NCBI RefSeq assembly: GCF_047495875.1
Contig: NC_092474.1
Location: 11,284,501-11,348,500 of the forward strand
DNA from: Pithys albifrons albifrons
Taxonomy: Eukaryota > Chordata > Aves > Passeriformes > Thamnophilidae
Direction of reading: 5' to 3'
Length of the DNA: 64,000 nt
Both the position numbers and the translations under genes were made by a program. This document shows, in pieces, positions 53,301 to 64,000 of this stretch; positions within the stretch are counted from its first letter, which is position 1, and every line of letters begins with the position of its first letter. The notes under the pieces are model-generated. The model saw only the letters and a list, made by a program, of their open reading frames with translations. It ran no database searches and was not told where the DNA came from.

Positions 53301-56300
53301 CCAGGATCTATAATTTTTATTTATTTATAATATGCCTACAGTACTTTATAAATACAGTATTATTTGTATTCACACATTTATACTACTACTTATTATTAGC
53401 AATTAAGCATTTATGTGAAATCAAATTTGGAGGCAGAGGAAATAATGTGACTGTTTTGTTTGAGAAAAGATGCTGACACATTGCTTGCACTCCACTCAGT
53501 TGTTTTCTGTTGGGATCATGCCAGTGGAGGCAGTAAGATCATATATACAAAGCCAGAGTTTCAATATGGGCCTCAAATTCTGTTTAGTCTCTCCTGGGTT
53601 AATTTATTGTGTGTACAGAAAATAAAAAAGTTGAAAAGATTCACCCCAGTGAGAAGAGTCTTGAGTGCTGAGCAACCCAAAGGAACAGAAAACTGAGTGG
53701 GGGCTGTTCCTTCACTGCCACGAGCCTGTTCACCTGTTTTCCCCTTCCATAACTCTCCCTCAGGAAAACTGGATTCCTTTCCCACCTTTTCCAGCTGTTC
53801 TCTTAGTGACCATATAGAATGCTGGATATTTAATATCACTCCAGTAAATATGATATCTTTCTGTCCAGAATTTCTCAGCTTGTGCTACTTGTTTGCCTTT
53901 TGATGTGGGGTTTGTCTTTGCAGGAGAGATTTTATTTCTTGTTTTTTATCACTGGTTATTACATTGTTGTCCCACTTCATGACTAGAGTGTGATGGCATC
54001 TCAGGTTCCCCTGGAGAAGCTTTCCAAGCTGGGATCCAGCTCCTGAGAGGAAGGTGGCACCTGAGGGTGACAAAAGCAGCAGTAAACTGGTGAGAAGAGA
54101 CTGGTAGAGATGAATGAGCTCTTGATGCACTGAGGATCCAAAGGTTCTAGAAGGCCACTCTGTCCTGCTGAGTGAGGATTTGAACACCACACAGCGAGGG
54201 CTGACAGATGGAACACAACTCCAGTGTTCCAACAGGCAGTGGAGGCGCCCTGAGAGGAGCAGGAGGAGCCAAAGGACTGCAGACAGTGCAATGACCAAAT
54301 GGAGAGAAAATCTGAAGAAGGCAGTAATAGGTGTGGGCTAGTGAAGAAACCCACTCTGCAAGCCAAGCCACGTCTGCTGAATGCAATTCTTTTTATTCCT
54401 GATGATGTGGTCCCACTGAGGGGAAGAAAAGCAAGGCACAAGCTCGCCAGGCTCCTTCTGTTCTCCTCAGAGAATTGGTTCTGAGGTGGCTGGGAAACCT
54501 CTCCAGAGTTCACTAACCTTCTTGCTGCCTTCTAAACTTCCTTCTTAAACCACTTCAGGAGCCTTTTCCCCCCCACATTGCTAAGTTAACAGCTGCTCTC
54601 TTACCCAGACTTTAAGCATTGTCTGTTCCTAGTTCATCCACGGGAACCAAACAGGGACAGGAACTGGCAATTGCCACTTTTTAAACCCACTGCCCTCAGA
54701 TCACCAAAAGCCCTCTGAGCTGACTTATGTGTGTATTTGTCCCTCTGACTCCTCCATATCAGAGGAATATTTGGGTGGCTGTACTCAGTCCTTTTCTCCT
54801 GTGCCCTGAGCCTGCTGGGCTGCTCTCAGTGGTTCTTCCTCTCCAGGGATTCCTGAAAAATTATATGAAATATTCTCCACCTTGTTTCACAAAACTGAGC
54901 TGATGTGTGCCAAAAATCATCACAACTCTGTCAGTGCTCTAATCACACACTATTAAATTGATTGATTTCTCTATTGCCCACTAACTTCATTTTTAAAGAT
55001 TTCAAATTCTTCTGTATTCAAGAGATCCACATTAGTATTTCCTTCTGCAGTAGGATACAAAGGATAATAATTCCCCAATACGAACTGTGGGAACTTTCCT
55101 TTCTCTCTCTCAGTAACGTTCAGGTTAATTACTGGAGGTTTTGAGCTCAGCATCACTTTGTCCAGCACTTGGTTTAAAAACTCCCTGCCTAATTCTGCTG
55201 ATTAAAATGTTAGCAAGAGCACAGCAGCTGATCCAAGCCCAAGGAGCATCCTGTCCTGTACCACAGGACACATCCCCTCCAGTTCATGTGCCTTTGAGTG
55301 GAGTGTCATCAGTGCACAGATTCTTCAAACACCACCCAGGCTGCAAAGCTGGGCCTCAGTTGTTGCACTGACAAGTAATAAGTCTCTTTGATTACCAGAT
55401 GTGTTAAAGCATCCAAAGGTCATGCAGGGTGCTAATTTCAGGCACGAAATTCACTGGTTCTCAAGGGAAGCAGTTTAGTCCCCCTTTGCTTCTCAGATAC
55501 AGAAAGAGAAATAAATAACAGAACATTTAACAGAAATTCAGGGTATAAAAGAGCTGTAATAACCACCCAATTTAAAGCCAAGAAAAAAACCCTCTCATAA
55601 TTCCATAGAATTCTTTCTGGCATATTTATGAATGACCCTAAAGGTTCATGGACTCTTTAAAGGAAACCAGTATAATAAATCCAAACTTAAAATACAGAGG
55701 TAACCAATGTACTACACTGTAGATTTATAACATCTTGCTGGAATATGACATCAAATATTTCTCCATTTAAATCCTGGCATCACAATACTCTGTTTATACA
55801 ATAACTTAATAAATTTAGCTGGGCTGCCTATTTGACAAGTAGGCAAGAATCCTTCATTAAAATGCAAATGTAATCAAGATGAAATTTGGAACACGTTTAT
55901 TAAAGTAATTGAGCTTCAGTCAACTGTAGTCACAACACAGACTTTCAAGTGCCTTTCAGACAAAAGGATGTGTCTAATTTTTCTCTGTTAATATCTTTAT
56001 CAGCAAGAGAATTAAAAGAGTTTTCTGAGCAGTAATAATGTACCATGAAACACCTCAAGTTTTCTCTCCAGGAATATATTCTTATAGATAAGGGTCAAAG
56101 ACACACAGAGGAGTGACCCAGCAGTGCACTGCACATGCAGAAAATTGATTGCAAGTGTATTTTCAGTGCTTAGAGTAACTATGTACTTATTAAATTACTT
56201 TTTAAATACTCAAGGTCATCAGTTAATTTTAGTACAAGGCCATTAAAGTGTCAGGGAATTGAACTTTTTACTATTAAGATTTGGGATTCTTGATGCCTTT

Positions 56301-57164
56301 CTTTGAGTAGGAAATGACTCACAGAAATAAAAGGAAACCCTAAATTTGTTCTAGTTATAATTTAGGTGCTAGGAAAACATTAAGAAGCAATAGTAATGCC
56401 AGAAACTTTTCCATGTAAAGACAAGGTAGATATAGGGGGTTTTACATCAATTGAAGACGGGATACTTAAGCAAGTACAAAGGAGTCATACTAAGGATGTG
56501 TTTGTTCCAGAAGACCAAATTTTCCAGTTAACAACCTCACATTTACTGCAAACACAAACAAATTCAGAGGGACATGGTTACTAAAGGACTGACACGTGAT
56601 GCCAAAGCCTTCTCAGCTCAGCTGGTGCAGCTCCAGCCTGGCAGATCTGCCAGGACCAGGGGCAGGAGGGTGCAGGTCCCTGGGCTGTTCCCCACAAAGG
56701 ACTGTGTTTGATGCAGTGGGTGACACTGCCAGGGACCTGCAGCCTCAAACTCCTCCTGCTGATCTCCCTCTGCCCATTCCCCTGGGAGAAGCTGCAGTCC
56801 ATTTATACCAGCTTGATTCTCTCTCTAAGGCTGAACATTCGATTGTCATCACACTGAACAAACATTTTAAGCACTAAATAAAATAATTGTTTCCATCAAG
56901 CCTTGTATGTGCACATATTTCTCTGATCATGGAAATTCTTAGCCACTGTTTCACAAAATGGCTTTTTCTCTGATCATGGAAATTGCTGGCCACTGTTTCA
57001 TAAAATGCCTTATTCAATTTTCTTACCTTAATGGATTCAGCCTTTTTGTCAACAAAGCTAATGACAGGACCCCCCCTGCTCCGGACACTGCTCAGAGAGA
57101 ATTCAGCCTTTTCCAGAGGCTTAGAGCCAATTGTGAATATAAATGACACCCATGTGGCACTGCT
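38239..57164 (-). CDS. CCDC60: CCDC60 orthologue, partial and possibly decaying
   Basis: Ten splice-bounded minus-strand segments show order-consistent similarity to human coiled-coil domain-containing protein 60 as I remember it. They are 57027-57164, 51965-52068, 47919-47981 (weak), 47352-47432, 45418-45472, 43301-43478, 42183-42260, 41153-41333, 41023-41065 and 38239-38360 (weak). The firmest are LFQQLSALHGILEAL at 52.0 kb and KYGKNFDLEI plus KVLADVSMWELFS at 43.4 kb. The gene lies upstream of TMEM233 on the same strand, as in human. CCDC60 is a little-studied coiled-coil protein. The N-terminal exons and at least one middle exon were not found. An in-frame TGA and a phase mismatch raise the possibility of a pseudogene. 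Confidence 0.7.
41023..41065 (-). CDS. CCDC60: CCDC60 small exon
   Basis: 43 bp with a strong acceptor (ACTGTTTTTCAG) and donor AAAG|gtaaga: RKEPDFFDLQPPEK plus one base. It is separated from the previous exon by an 87-bp intron, and the phases agree. Confidence 0.5.
41153..41333 (-). CDS. CCDC60: CCDC60 exon (C-terminal region, extended)
   Basis: 181 bp; acceptor GTCTGGTCTCAG, donor CAG|gtgagc. In the phase set by the exon at 42183-42260 the junction reads IPVSPAGSPL, close to the human C-terminal IPIGPYSALR. The bird frame then stays open for 50 more codons to KRCQLKVQ instead of stopping. Confidence 0.5.
42183..42260 (-). CDS. CCDC60: CCDC60 exon (EVPDEVLIYLQVAL)
   Basis: 78 bp: acceptor TGTATTTTAG, donor AAT|gtaggt. 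The open frame needs one base to finish its first codon and reads RRSSITEYDLAEVPDEVLIY then LQVAL, comparable with human HMPQEDYISWLQSRI. The preceding exon ends in phase 0, so the simple join is out of frame. Confidence 0.6.
42766..42800 (-). mobile_element. Short CR1/SINE tail remnant
   Basis: TCACAGAATACTCTGAGCTG then GAAGGGA is the reverse complement of the CR1-X-like 3' end. Only about 35 bp. Confidence 0.6.
43301..43478 (-). CDS. CCDC60: CCDC60 exon with an in-frame stop
   Basis: 178 bp, strong acceptor (CTTCTTTCTGCTAAAG) and donor GAG|gtgaga. Reading from the second base gives FPVLLTQS..., QKI, a TGA (43421-43423), then NNLEKYGKNFDLEI and KVLADVSMWELFSRAAAAME. Human has KKILVKLQKFGENLDLRI and KVLQDLRIWELCSPDIAVAI. 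Similarity lies on both sides of the TGA in the same frame. No alternative AG with a pyrimidine tract removes the stop neatly, although CACACAG at about 43366-43372 could be used to skip it. Confidence 0.75.
43646..43680 (-). mobile_element. Short CR1 tail remnant
   Basis: GGAATGGTTTGGGTTGGAAG then GGACCT is the reverse complement of the common CR1 3' end. Confidence 0.65.
45418..45472 (-). CDS. CCDC60: CCDC60 exon (coiled-coil segment)
   Basis: 55 bp with a strong gtaagt donor: HVLCDQHLEMKSQIGRIY plus one base. Joined to the previous exon it gives QQHVLCDQHLE, comparable with human QEAGFCLQDKME. Acceptor CACACCAG is moderate. Confidence 0.5.
47352..47432 (-). CDS. CCDC60: CCDC60 exon (coiled-coil segment)
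   Basis: 81 bp between a textbook acceptor (TTTTTATCACCCCTACAG) and donor CAG|gtacat. Only phase 0 is open: KVIQVKCEGLSQGVHNQKEM then AEKIGQQ. Helix-forming composition; similarity to human is modest, but the phase and order fit the neighbours. Confidence 0.55.
47919..47981 (-). CDS. CCDC60: Possible CCDC60 exon (weak)
   Basis: 63 bp in phase 0: acceptor CTGCAG, reading QGRAAEDSLKWQWMLIRRHR then Q, with donor CAG|gtaatt. KW and the basic stretch could match human QKWEHFITAPKTKK. Its phase fits the exon at 47352-47432 but not directly the one at 51965-52068. Confidence 0.3.
48850..48965 (+). mobile_element. Ancient MIR-like (CORE-SINE) fragment
   Basis: Contains CTTAGTTAATCATCTGTGAA, ATGGGGTACTAATACTTACC and GGGATCTAACAGTGATAAAT, which follow the MIR order (CTCAGTTTCCTCATCTGTAA, ATGGGGATAATAATACCTAC, then a GTGAGGATTAAATGAG-like block). 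Recognised from memory. Old and diverged. Confidence 0.55.
48966..51964. other. Within CCDC60, nothing recognised
   Basis: No convincing exon. About 50560-50630 faintly resembles the end of an old CR1 reverse-transcriptase frame on the minus strand (AGCCTCAGCCTATTTAACTG). Confidence 0.35.
51965..52068 (-). CDS. CCDC60: CCDC60 exon (LFQQLSALHGILEAL)
   Basis: 104 bp: acceptor TCTTCCCAAG, then KQLFQQLSALHGILEAL and ending CWDA plus two bases before a GT donor (AG|gtggaa). Human has PLFRQLCALHWLLEAL ... TCWNPK at this place. This is a clear match including the split final codon. An alternative acceptor six bases further in keeps the same frame. Confidence 0.78.
52069..57026 (-). other. CCDC60 intron, no gene seen
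   Basis: About 5 kb between two CCDC60 exons. Contains a 47-bp tandem duplication (56918-57011) near the 5' splice site, and at about 54.97-55.3 kb sequence that vaguely resembles an old CR1 reverse-transcriptase fragment on the minus strand (low confidence). Confidence 0.4.
56918..57011. repeat. Two-copy 47-bp tandem duplication
   Basis: Units at 56918-56964 and 56965-57011, both beginning TTTCTCTGATCATGGAAATT, with five differences. It lies 16 bp inside the intron from the CCDC60 donor at 57026. Confidence 0.9.
57027..57164 (-). CDS. CCDC60: CCDC60 exon (upstream part)
   Basis: 138 bp, phase 0 at both ends. The acceptor is TTTCAG after a pyrimidine-rich stretch and the donor is AAG|gtaaga. 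It encodes a stretch ending GGPVISFVDKKAESIK, which lines up loosely with the human region just before the LFRQL motif. The next exon starts in the matching phase. Confidence 0.5.
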
Positions 57165-60100
57165 CTGAAAGCCACTGAGAGCAGAGGCTTTCTAAAGGCC
57201 ATTTCCTTTATTTTCATAAAAGCATTTCAATCTGCATCTGCAACAATTCCTGGCTAGACAAGTAAAAGACAAGTTACTCCTTTTCGGGCACAAGGCCAGA
57301 CCCTGCTGAGGGTGTTGGGAGGGATCAGCTGGGCACTGCCTGCCTTGCTGCAGGAGTGACAAAAACAATACGAGCCAAGGCTTCCCAGGTGAAAACCAAG
57401 TGCAATTCTATGCACGTTGCAACTTAAACCATTCCCAGTAAGTACTTTCTCTAGCAGAAAACAAAACACAACAACCCATTTCCTTATAAAACAGAAAGCA
57501 CAGGAGGCAACACCTTTGAAACCACAGTAAATACAGCTGAGACGTATTCTGAACATTACAGACTACAACTGTGGGTTATAAACCAGCAAAAGTCTTCTAA
57601 ATGAGGACTTTGCATCGTTTGCAGCCATATCATCATGATCCTATTACAAATCTTAAACGAAACCCTGAAGGTCTCAAAAAAATACCCACTGAAGGAAGCA
57701 GAGAGAGCAGGAAGCTGCTTCCCTTGGATTAAACTGGAAATCTATGCCCTTGCCTAGTTTTGGGGGCACCATGGTACTGGAGGGTCTGTCTTTATGAACA
57801 CACAATAAAATGGAAGTTCTGCCAACCTGAAGAACTCAGGGTATTATGGCAATCTCTGCAGGAGCACAAGTGCTAACACAGTGTTCTCATCACATTTCAA
57901 CTGATTAAATGTCACTGTCCTCGCTGCTGTTTCAGGTGGAATAGGACACCTTTTAAAAAATTATTTTAGCCCCAAAATATGTTGTATCTGCACCAGCACC
58001 CACCAGGCTCAGCTGCTGCATTCTAATAGCTGGAATAATTCTGACAAGTCCCTTAACTTTCTGACAAGGCGCTGTAACACCTAAATAGCTATTAATTGTG
58101 AAACAGCAGGAAACGCCAAGATAAAAGGAAATCCGTATGCACACAGTGCTTTTCTTATTTACAGAGCACACACAGAACAACGGGAGAGCAAACTCTGCCT
58201 TTTTTGTAGCCTGTCCATAGTGATGCTGGTTTATGCAGTGGAGAATGAGAGTCACTCTCTGCCATAAACCCTGGAGCTGCTGACCATTTCACTCAGTACT
58301 TTGTGCTATGCATTACATGCTGAATGTAAATCTATGGGCCAAATTTAGGTACATTAAGGCTGCTACATCACCTTTCCTGGGGATGTAAATGGGAATTAGG
58401 GTGTTGTTCACTTCAAACCCACTCAGTGACTGACTGTAGGTGCACAAACCACCCACCCTCTGCACTGACAGAAAGCCCTGGAGTTGAGTTTACCTGCTGG
58501 GGACCCAGCAAGTCCTGCTATTCAGGTGCACATTTGGGTCATTCTCTGAAAGCTCAGTGTGTGGACAGAAAAAACTTGCAACTACTCACAGCTCACATGT
58601 AGATACTAAGGGAAATTAATTATGAATTCTGGTTTGGTCATGTTTACAGCCAAGTCAGAGATGCCCACAGAAGGAATCAGGAACACAGTGGTTACAGCTC
58701 CTTTTCAGTGGCTGAATAATTGCACAGGAAGAACCAAATAGATAAATATTCATCCATCTAGTCTTTTTAAACTCGGTGAAGACCAGATGATAATGACATT
58801 AACATCTATTAATTGTAGTTACTAAGCCACAGAAGCTCAGACATCTGTGATCATTTGCCATGCTGAACCACTGATGATTCTGGCAAGGAGCTAAAGTAGT
58901 ACCATATCAACATCTGTCTAGAGTGGTTGAAGACAAACAAACAATCTGGAATATCCACGGTATTTCAGATGTTGATTCCCATTTCACTCCCCTGCAGATG
59001 AGTACAATATTCTGTACTCAAATGTCTGCTTAAAAAACAAAACCAGGATCTGCATTATGGGAAAGAGGCATATTATAAAATCATTTAATTATCATGAAAA
59101 TCTGACTGAGAAATAAGTCACAAAACAAGTTCAAATAAGACAGGAGTAAATTGGGGGTACATTTACAGAAGGTTGTGTGGCAAGAAAGAAGGATCTTCAA
59201 TAGTCAAAACACCACCCACACTGTTATGGAAGATGTCACAGGTGATGCTTTCATGGAGTGCTGCATATTCAGAGTGGTTTCCAATTAACTCCAAAGACAT
59301 TAAAACACAGATGTTGCCTCTATTGGGAGATGAGGCAGAACCTCCCCTTGGAAAACGAGGGGAGGTTTCTTTAACACTGAGAAGCCCAAACACATTTGGC
59401 TACCTGGAGGTGCAAAAAACCTGTCTCTGGAGAAGGACATAAACAAAATGGGTGGGTGAAGCACTTCCAGAGCCACAGCAGTGCTGAGGAGACAGCTTTG
59501 TACTGAGGAAGGGCAGAAAATCAAACCTGTGAGGTTTCAAGACTGGCTTTAAAATTTTCTCAAAAGAATCTGTGGGAAACCAATGATTAAAACTTCAAAA
59601 GAAAAAACATCATGTGGGGATTTCTGGGGTTTTCATTTTCTAGCTGTAAGAATGTACAATAATAACTCTAAGTTGATATTACCAGTAAAAACTCACTGCT
59701 TGTTAAGTGGAACTTCATCAAGGCCCCTGATCCTGTACCAGGAAATGCAGCTGGTTCAGCACCTTCATGTGAATGTTCAAACCACTCCTTGTGACCTGGT
59801 GTTTTGCCTCACCACAGACAGGTGTTTACAGAGCATATTTTACTAGTAAATAATAGAGAACTCTTTTTAAGTGTCAGTGTTGTCCCAACACAGAGTGACA
59901 ATTTGTCATTTGGTATCAGAAGCCCTGGGCCTGGGCTGCCATGTTTAGGTGGGTAGTAAAACTAATAAGGATGAATTATTTCCACTTAAGACATTTCAAA
60001 CACAAACATTTTTGCACAAAAGGAAAAGGAGATTGTGACTCTAAAGAACAGCCTCTGGAAAGACAGATATGTTGATAGGAATAGCAGTGAGTGATGATAA

Positions 60101-63100
60101 TGTTCATACATCCCCACACTCAAATGGCTGTCCTTACCCATGACTGCTCTCTAATTAATGTGAGCCATCATTCATGTAAGAGAAAAATTTTGCTTCTGGA
60201 AAAAAAAAAAGCTGCAAACTGCCAGCAGTGACAGTGCTAGAAACATGCCAATTAGAGTGATTTCTGCCAAGCAGCAAAAGGGCACAAAACACTGGTTTCC
60301 AAGCAACTGACATTATGAAGTATTAAATACACTGGAAACTAAAATTGGCAGATAAACAGTTCACCTTCTCAGTGTTGCCTCACTCTCTCTGCTTCTCCTC
60401 CCTGCCCCTACAGACTCCACTTCCAGCAAACCATGTGCATTAAGGAATGCCAACTTATCACACTCCCTGAACACCAACATCTCTGTCTGCATAAATTAGA
60501 GTAGCACTGGTACAACTTCCCAGGTAAGGACAGACAAGGTCATAACCAGCACTCCAAGAATAACAGATTAAAATCTTTCAGTAGCAATTGCCATTTCAAT
60601 CACACTTAAATGGTTTTGTATTAAAGTCAGCTGCACAGCCACTAGCTGGAAAGAATGAGGAGAAGCTGCTCTTTGGGTTCCATTCAGTGTCACTGTTGTT
60701 GCAGGCACAGAGGGTGTATTGGAGCTGAGCTTTCTGCATGCAGAGTGACTTTTAGAGATCTGCCTTCAGGAAACTCGAACCTTTTTAAAGAGCCATCCAG
60801 TTTCTAATTTAAACCACAAAAAGCAGCCAGTTGAATATTGCTAAACTGTCAGAAGTTTGACATTTAGCTTTATCTGACTAGCACAGACAGAGGAGATGCA
60901 CTGGAGCCATTTCCTTCAAACTCTGGCTGTGCCATCCTGAGGTTTAATGTGCCCTTTGAAGGAAAGGCTTGACTGGCTCATGGAACATCATGGGCACATC
61001 CCCTTCAGCTCAAAGCTGTTGATTCCCAGACATCACAGGCTGGGAATGACCACAGCTTGTTGTTTTGACATGGGCATCTCTGCTTGGGTGACTGTCCCTC
61101 AGAATTCCCAGTTTCCATCACCTTCCATCCCTCCATTTCACACACACAAAGTATTCTCCACTAGTCTCATTTGGAGCAATAAGCACAACTTTCTTTTGTG
61201 AACAAGAGTATTTCCAGGGCACTTGGCATGGTCTTGGTGGGTTGGGTTAGTCTACAGAAGTGATTTATGGCAACCTGCCTTTACTATAGATTAACCACTA
61301 CAAGTTTGTAATGCTTTACTGCTCTCTCTTGCTGTGAAACTGTTCCTACGTGTTGCTACAATTTATTAGTTATAAATACTTCTGCTTTCTTGGTTCTCAT
61401 ACAATAGATCCTCACACAAGTGTGGGTTATTTCTGGCTCCCATTTACAGATGTCACTGGAACAAAGCAGTAAGACAGGATCTCCCTCTCAGCTGAATGTC
61501 ATTTCAGAGGGGCTGTGTTGCTGGAGTTTACTCAGTTCTAGTGAAAATGGCAATAGAAATGAAAGCATAACTCTTAGCTCAGAGCTAAAGATATTTGAAT
61601 GCTCAAGGACAAAGGTGGTGTCATTTCTGCCATGCTGTGTTCCACCTACGAAATCCAACTTTGGGAAGTACATAAATAAGTCAGAGTTACTTTGGACAAT
61701 CTCCACTGGAAGTCAGAAGTACTGATCAGTGAAGGAAGAGGAATGATCAGTACTGCAGATTACATTTTAGGCTGCACAAAGATAAGCAAATCCCTCAGTG
61801 TGTTTCAATGCTGTGTGTAGGTACAGAGACACCAGAGTGGACAGGTGTCTCCTGGAGTGATGGGGAAACTCATCACAGCTGAGACTTCATCCTTGGGACC
61901 AGTGAGTGATGGCTTTGAAAGATGAGTTGCTTGAGCCAGCTCTGCATTGTCATCATCCTCTTTCACATCATCATGGGGACTCCAGAAAGTGTAAGAGAGT
62001 ATCACTGACAGGAGGTATGAGGTCATAATTACAAGGTTTATCTTCACTTCAATTATGTTTTTAATGTGTAAGGCAGAATATTAAAGCTTTATGAATGCAG
62101 CTATGTCTGCTCTGGTGATGACTCTTCAAACATTTCTGAGATAATTTAAAAATTTCTACTACTCTGCTATGTCACTGTGATCATTAAAAAACTTCCTCAC
62201 GCTTTGTTCCATTACAGTCTTTCATACAAACAAGCTACAAGATCACAGACACTACATCCTGTGAATATGTATCAATTAACATCCAATTAAGACAACTGCT
62301 GGGCGTCCTTTTCAATCAGGAGGCAGAGCAGCAAAAACCAAACCCACAAAGGTCATTTGTATTCTCTGGCTCCCTGTGGTCTGTATTAACATGCTGCTCT
62401 GTGAGCCTCACTGCTTTAATTGAGATTAAAAGTTGCTGCCCTGGAGAAGAAAACTCCAGTTTTCTTCTTTATCTCTTGCATTTTCTATTCTGCCTTTTTC
62501 TTTTTCCCCCTAAAAGATCTTCCTTTTCTGAAGCCTGAAATTGTTACAAGCAGCATTGCTGACGTGCCTTTGATCCAAACCAGCAGCACAGTCATTCTCA
62601 CCTGAAATTATCCTCTCCCACAACTTCCTATTTCAATATTTGGTTAAAACCTCAGTGAGTTTGATTTCTTTGCTGCTCTTAACTTTTTTTTCATTTTTTA
62701 AACACAGATTTGGCCACAGTGACACTGTGCAAACAGTCAAGATGAGTGGCTGCCACATTTTTATTGTGAAAAGGTCTTACCATGACTCTTAAGGAATTTC
62801 CTGGCTGATACAACACAATAAATTTTTTTAAAAAACAGTTAATATGTACCTTTTATGTCCAGATACTAAAGTCTGTTGGATGTTTTTCTGCATACTGGCC
62901 CATTTGGCCACTTCATGTTTGAGAAAGCATTAGAGAAAGTGAGTTCATATTTCAAAAATCTGTTCCCTTGACTTTTCTCAAGCAAATTTCTCCATTATAT
63001 TCATATCATGCTTCACTTCTTAAATAATATAAAATATGTAGGATTCATGATTGAATTGCCACAGTAACCAGAATAAACAATACTAGGTGTGCTGCAAGAT

Positions 63101-64000
63101 TCCTGCTGGGATTACTGTGTAAGGAATTGGGTTTACAGGACATGACAGGGACAGACAATTGTCCTTCCCAGAAACCAGCATTAAAGTGACCACTCCCACA
63201 CCAGAGCAAAAAGGCACGTTGTTCCTGAGTGCTCTGAGCAGCTTTGACAGGGCTGAACATGCCACACTCCTGATCTTCAACAAATGTGTAAAATACCCCT
63301 TACTGTTTGTAAACGTAAATTACATTTATTTGTGCAGCAGCACAACGTTAAGTCCTCCCTTTCTTCATTTTCCTTCCATTTCAGTTGCCACAGAAACTTT
63401 GTGGTCAGGAATATTCCACCCAGGCATTTGAAACGACATGAACCTTGTTTTGGATGCAACTGTGAATTAAATTTATGGGTCTAAAAGAAGATGGCAGAGT
63501 CAGGGATGTTCAGGAGGGAATTTCTTACTTATCAACCCCTCAAACTCTGCTTGTGGTACTAAAATGAAGTTGGTTCTTCCCACGTTCTGCACCAGCAATA
63601 GGGTTTCTGGAAGCCAAATTAGACACACAAGAACAATTTCACAACATTAACATTCTCTGTGGGTGTGGTACAGGCACAACTGAGCAGAAATTAAGAGAAT
63701 TCTGCTGATAATGTACAGAAAGAACTATAATCCTGTTTGTCCCTTTAGCAGTAGTGGCTTCTGGAGGGGAGGAGGCAAGAGAGACTAAAATCATGGGGAA
63801 AGATGTGACATCAAAACACATTAGGATCAAATCTATTCACATCATTAAAAATATACATTGAACATAATTTCACAGATTGCATTACCATTAAAAATTTAGT
63901 GGAAGGCAAATCTGCATTTATCAAACTATGGCACAGGAAACAAATGTCCCCAGTAAAAAGTAGGCTAAACACTCCATCTGTTAGAGGAAAGAACAGCACT
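57165..64000. other. No gene recognised (probably 5' part of CCDC60)
   Basis: The N-terminal exons of CCDC60 should lie here or beyond the window. Splice-like candidates (for example donors at about 58486 and 62773 on the minus strand) bound frames too short to identify. Confidence 0.4.

Noticed and set aside
54001..54513. 170-codon minus-strand frame
   Set aside because: No similarity to CCDC60 or to other families; lies inside a long intron.
54970..55370. Possible old CR1 reverse-transcriptase fragment on the minus strand (LANILIS for LFNIFIN)
   Set aside because: Similarity too weak and too short to call by eye.

Overview
This is vertebrate nuclear DNA, almost certainly from a bird and probably a passerine. 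Genes are split by long introns. Repeats are sparse and are mostly CR1 LINE tails. Two copies of a tRNA-Ile/CR1-tailed SINE of the TguSINE1 type, which I know from passerines, lie near 8.2-8.7 kb. The gene order PRKAB1 - TMEM233 - CCDC60, all on the minus strand, matches human 12q24.23 as I remember it, so this is a conserved syntenic block. Assignments rest on translations I compared by eye with remembered human proteins; nothing was searched.

PRKAB1 (216-6065, minus) is complete in its coding part: seven coding exons, all with GT-AG borders and consistent phase, give a 271-residue AMP-activated protein kinase beta-1 subunit. A GC-rich CpG-island promoter with a C-rich minisatellite lies upstream (about 5.9-7.2 kb). 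From 7.2 to about 18.9 kb I see no genes, only CR1/SINE copies. TMEM233 (minus) has exon 1 at 28443-28631 under a second CpG island, exon 2 at 21503-21637, and a possible short last exon at 19769-19804 with a poly(A) signal near 18.87 kb. Its product is a two-pass CD225/dispanin membrane protein.

Between TMEM233 exon 2 and the last-exon candidate lies what looks like a complete composite retroposon (21001-21371). It has a tRNA-Gln-like head, a 5S-rRNA-like segment, a body that ends in strong hairpins, a (TACA)n-type tail, and 12-bp target-site duplications on both sides. It does not resemble the CR1-tailed SINE in the same window and is the best candidate for something undescribed.

From about 38 to 57 kb on the minus strand I can piece together exons of a CCDC60 orthologue: 57.1, 52.0, 48.0 (weak), 47.4, 45.4, 43.4, 42.2, 41.2, 41.0 and possibly 38.3 kb. 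The best-matching exon (43301-43478) has an in-frame TGA, and its phase does not fit the next exon. The bird reading frame also seems to run past the human C-terminus. The gene may be decaying, or I may have missed exons. From 57.2 to 64 kb I see nothing I can name.
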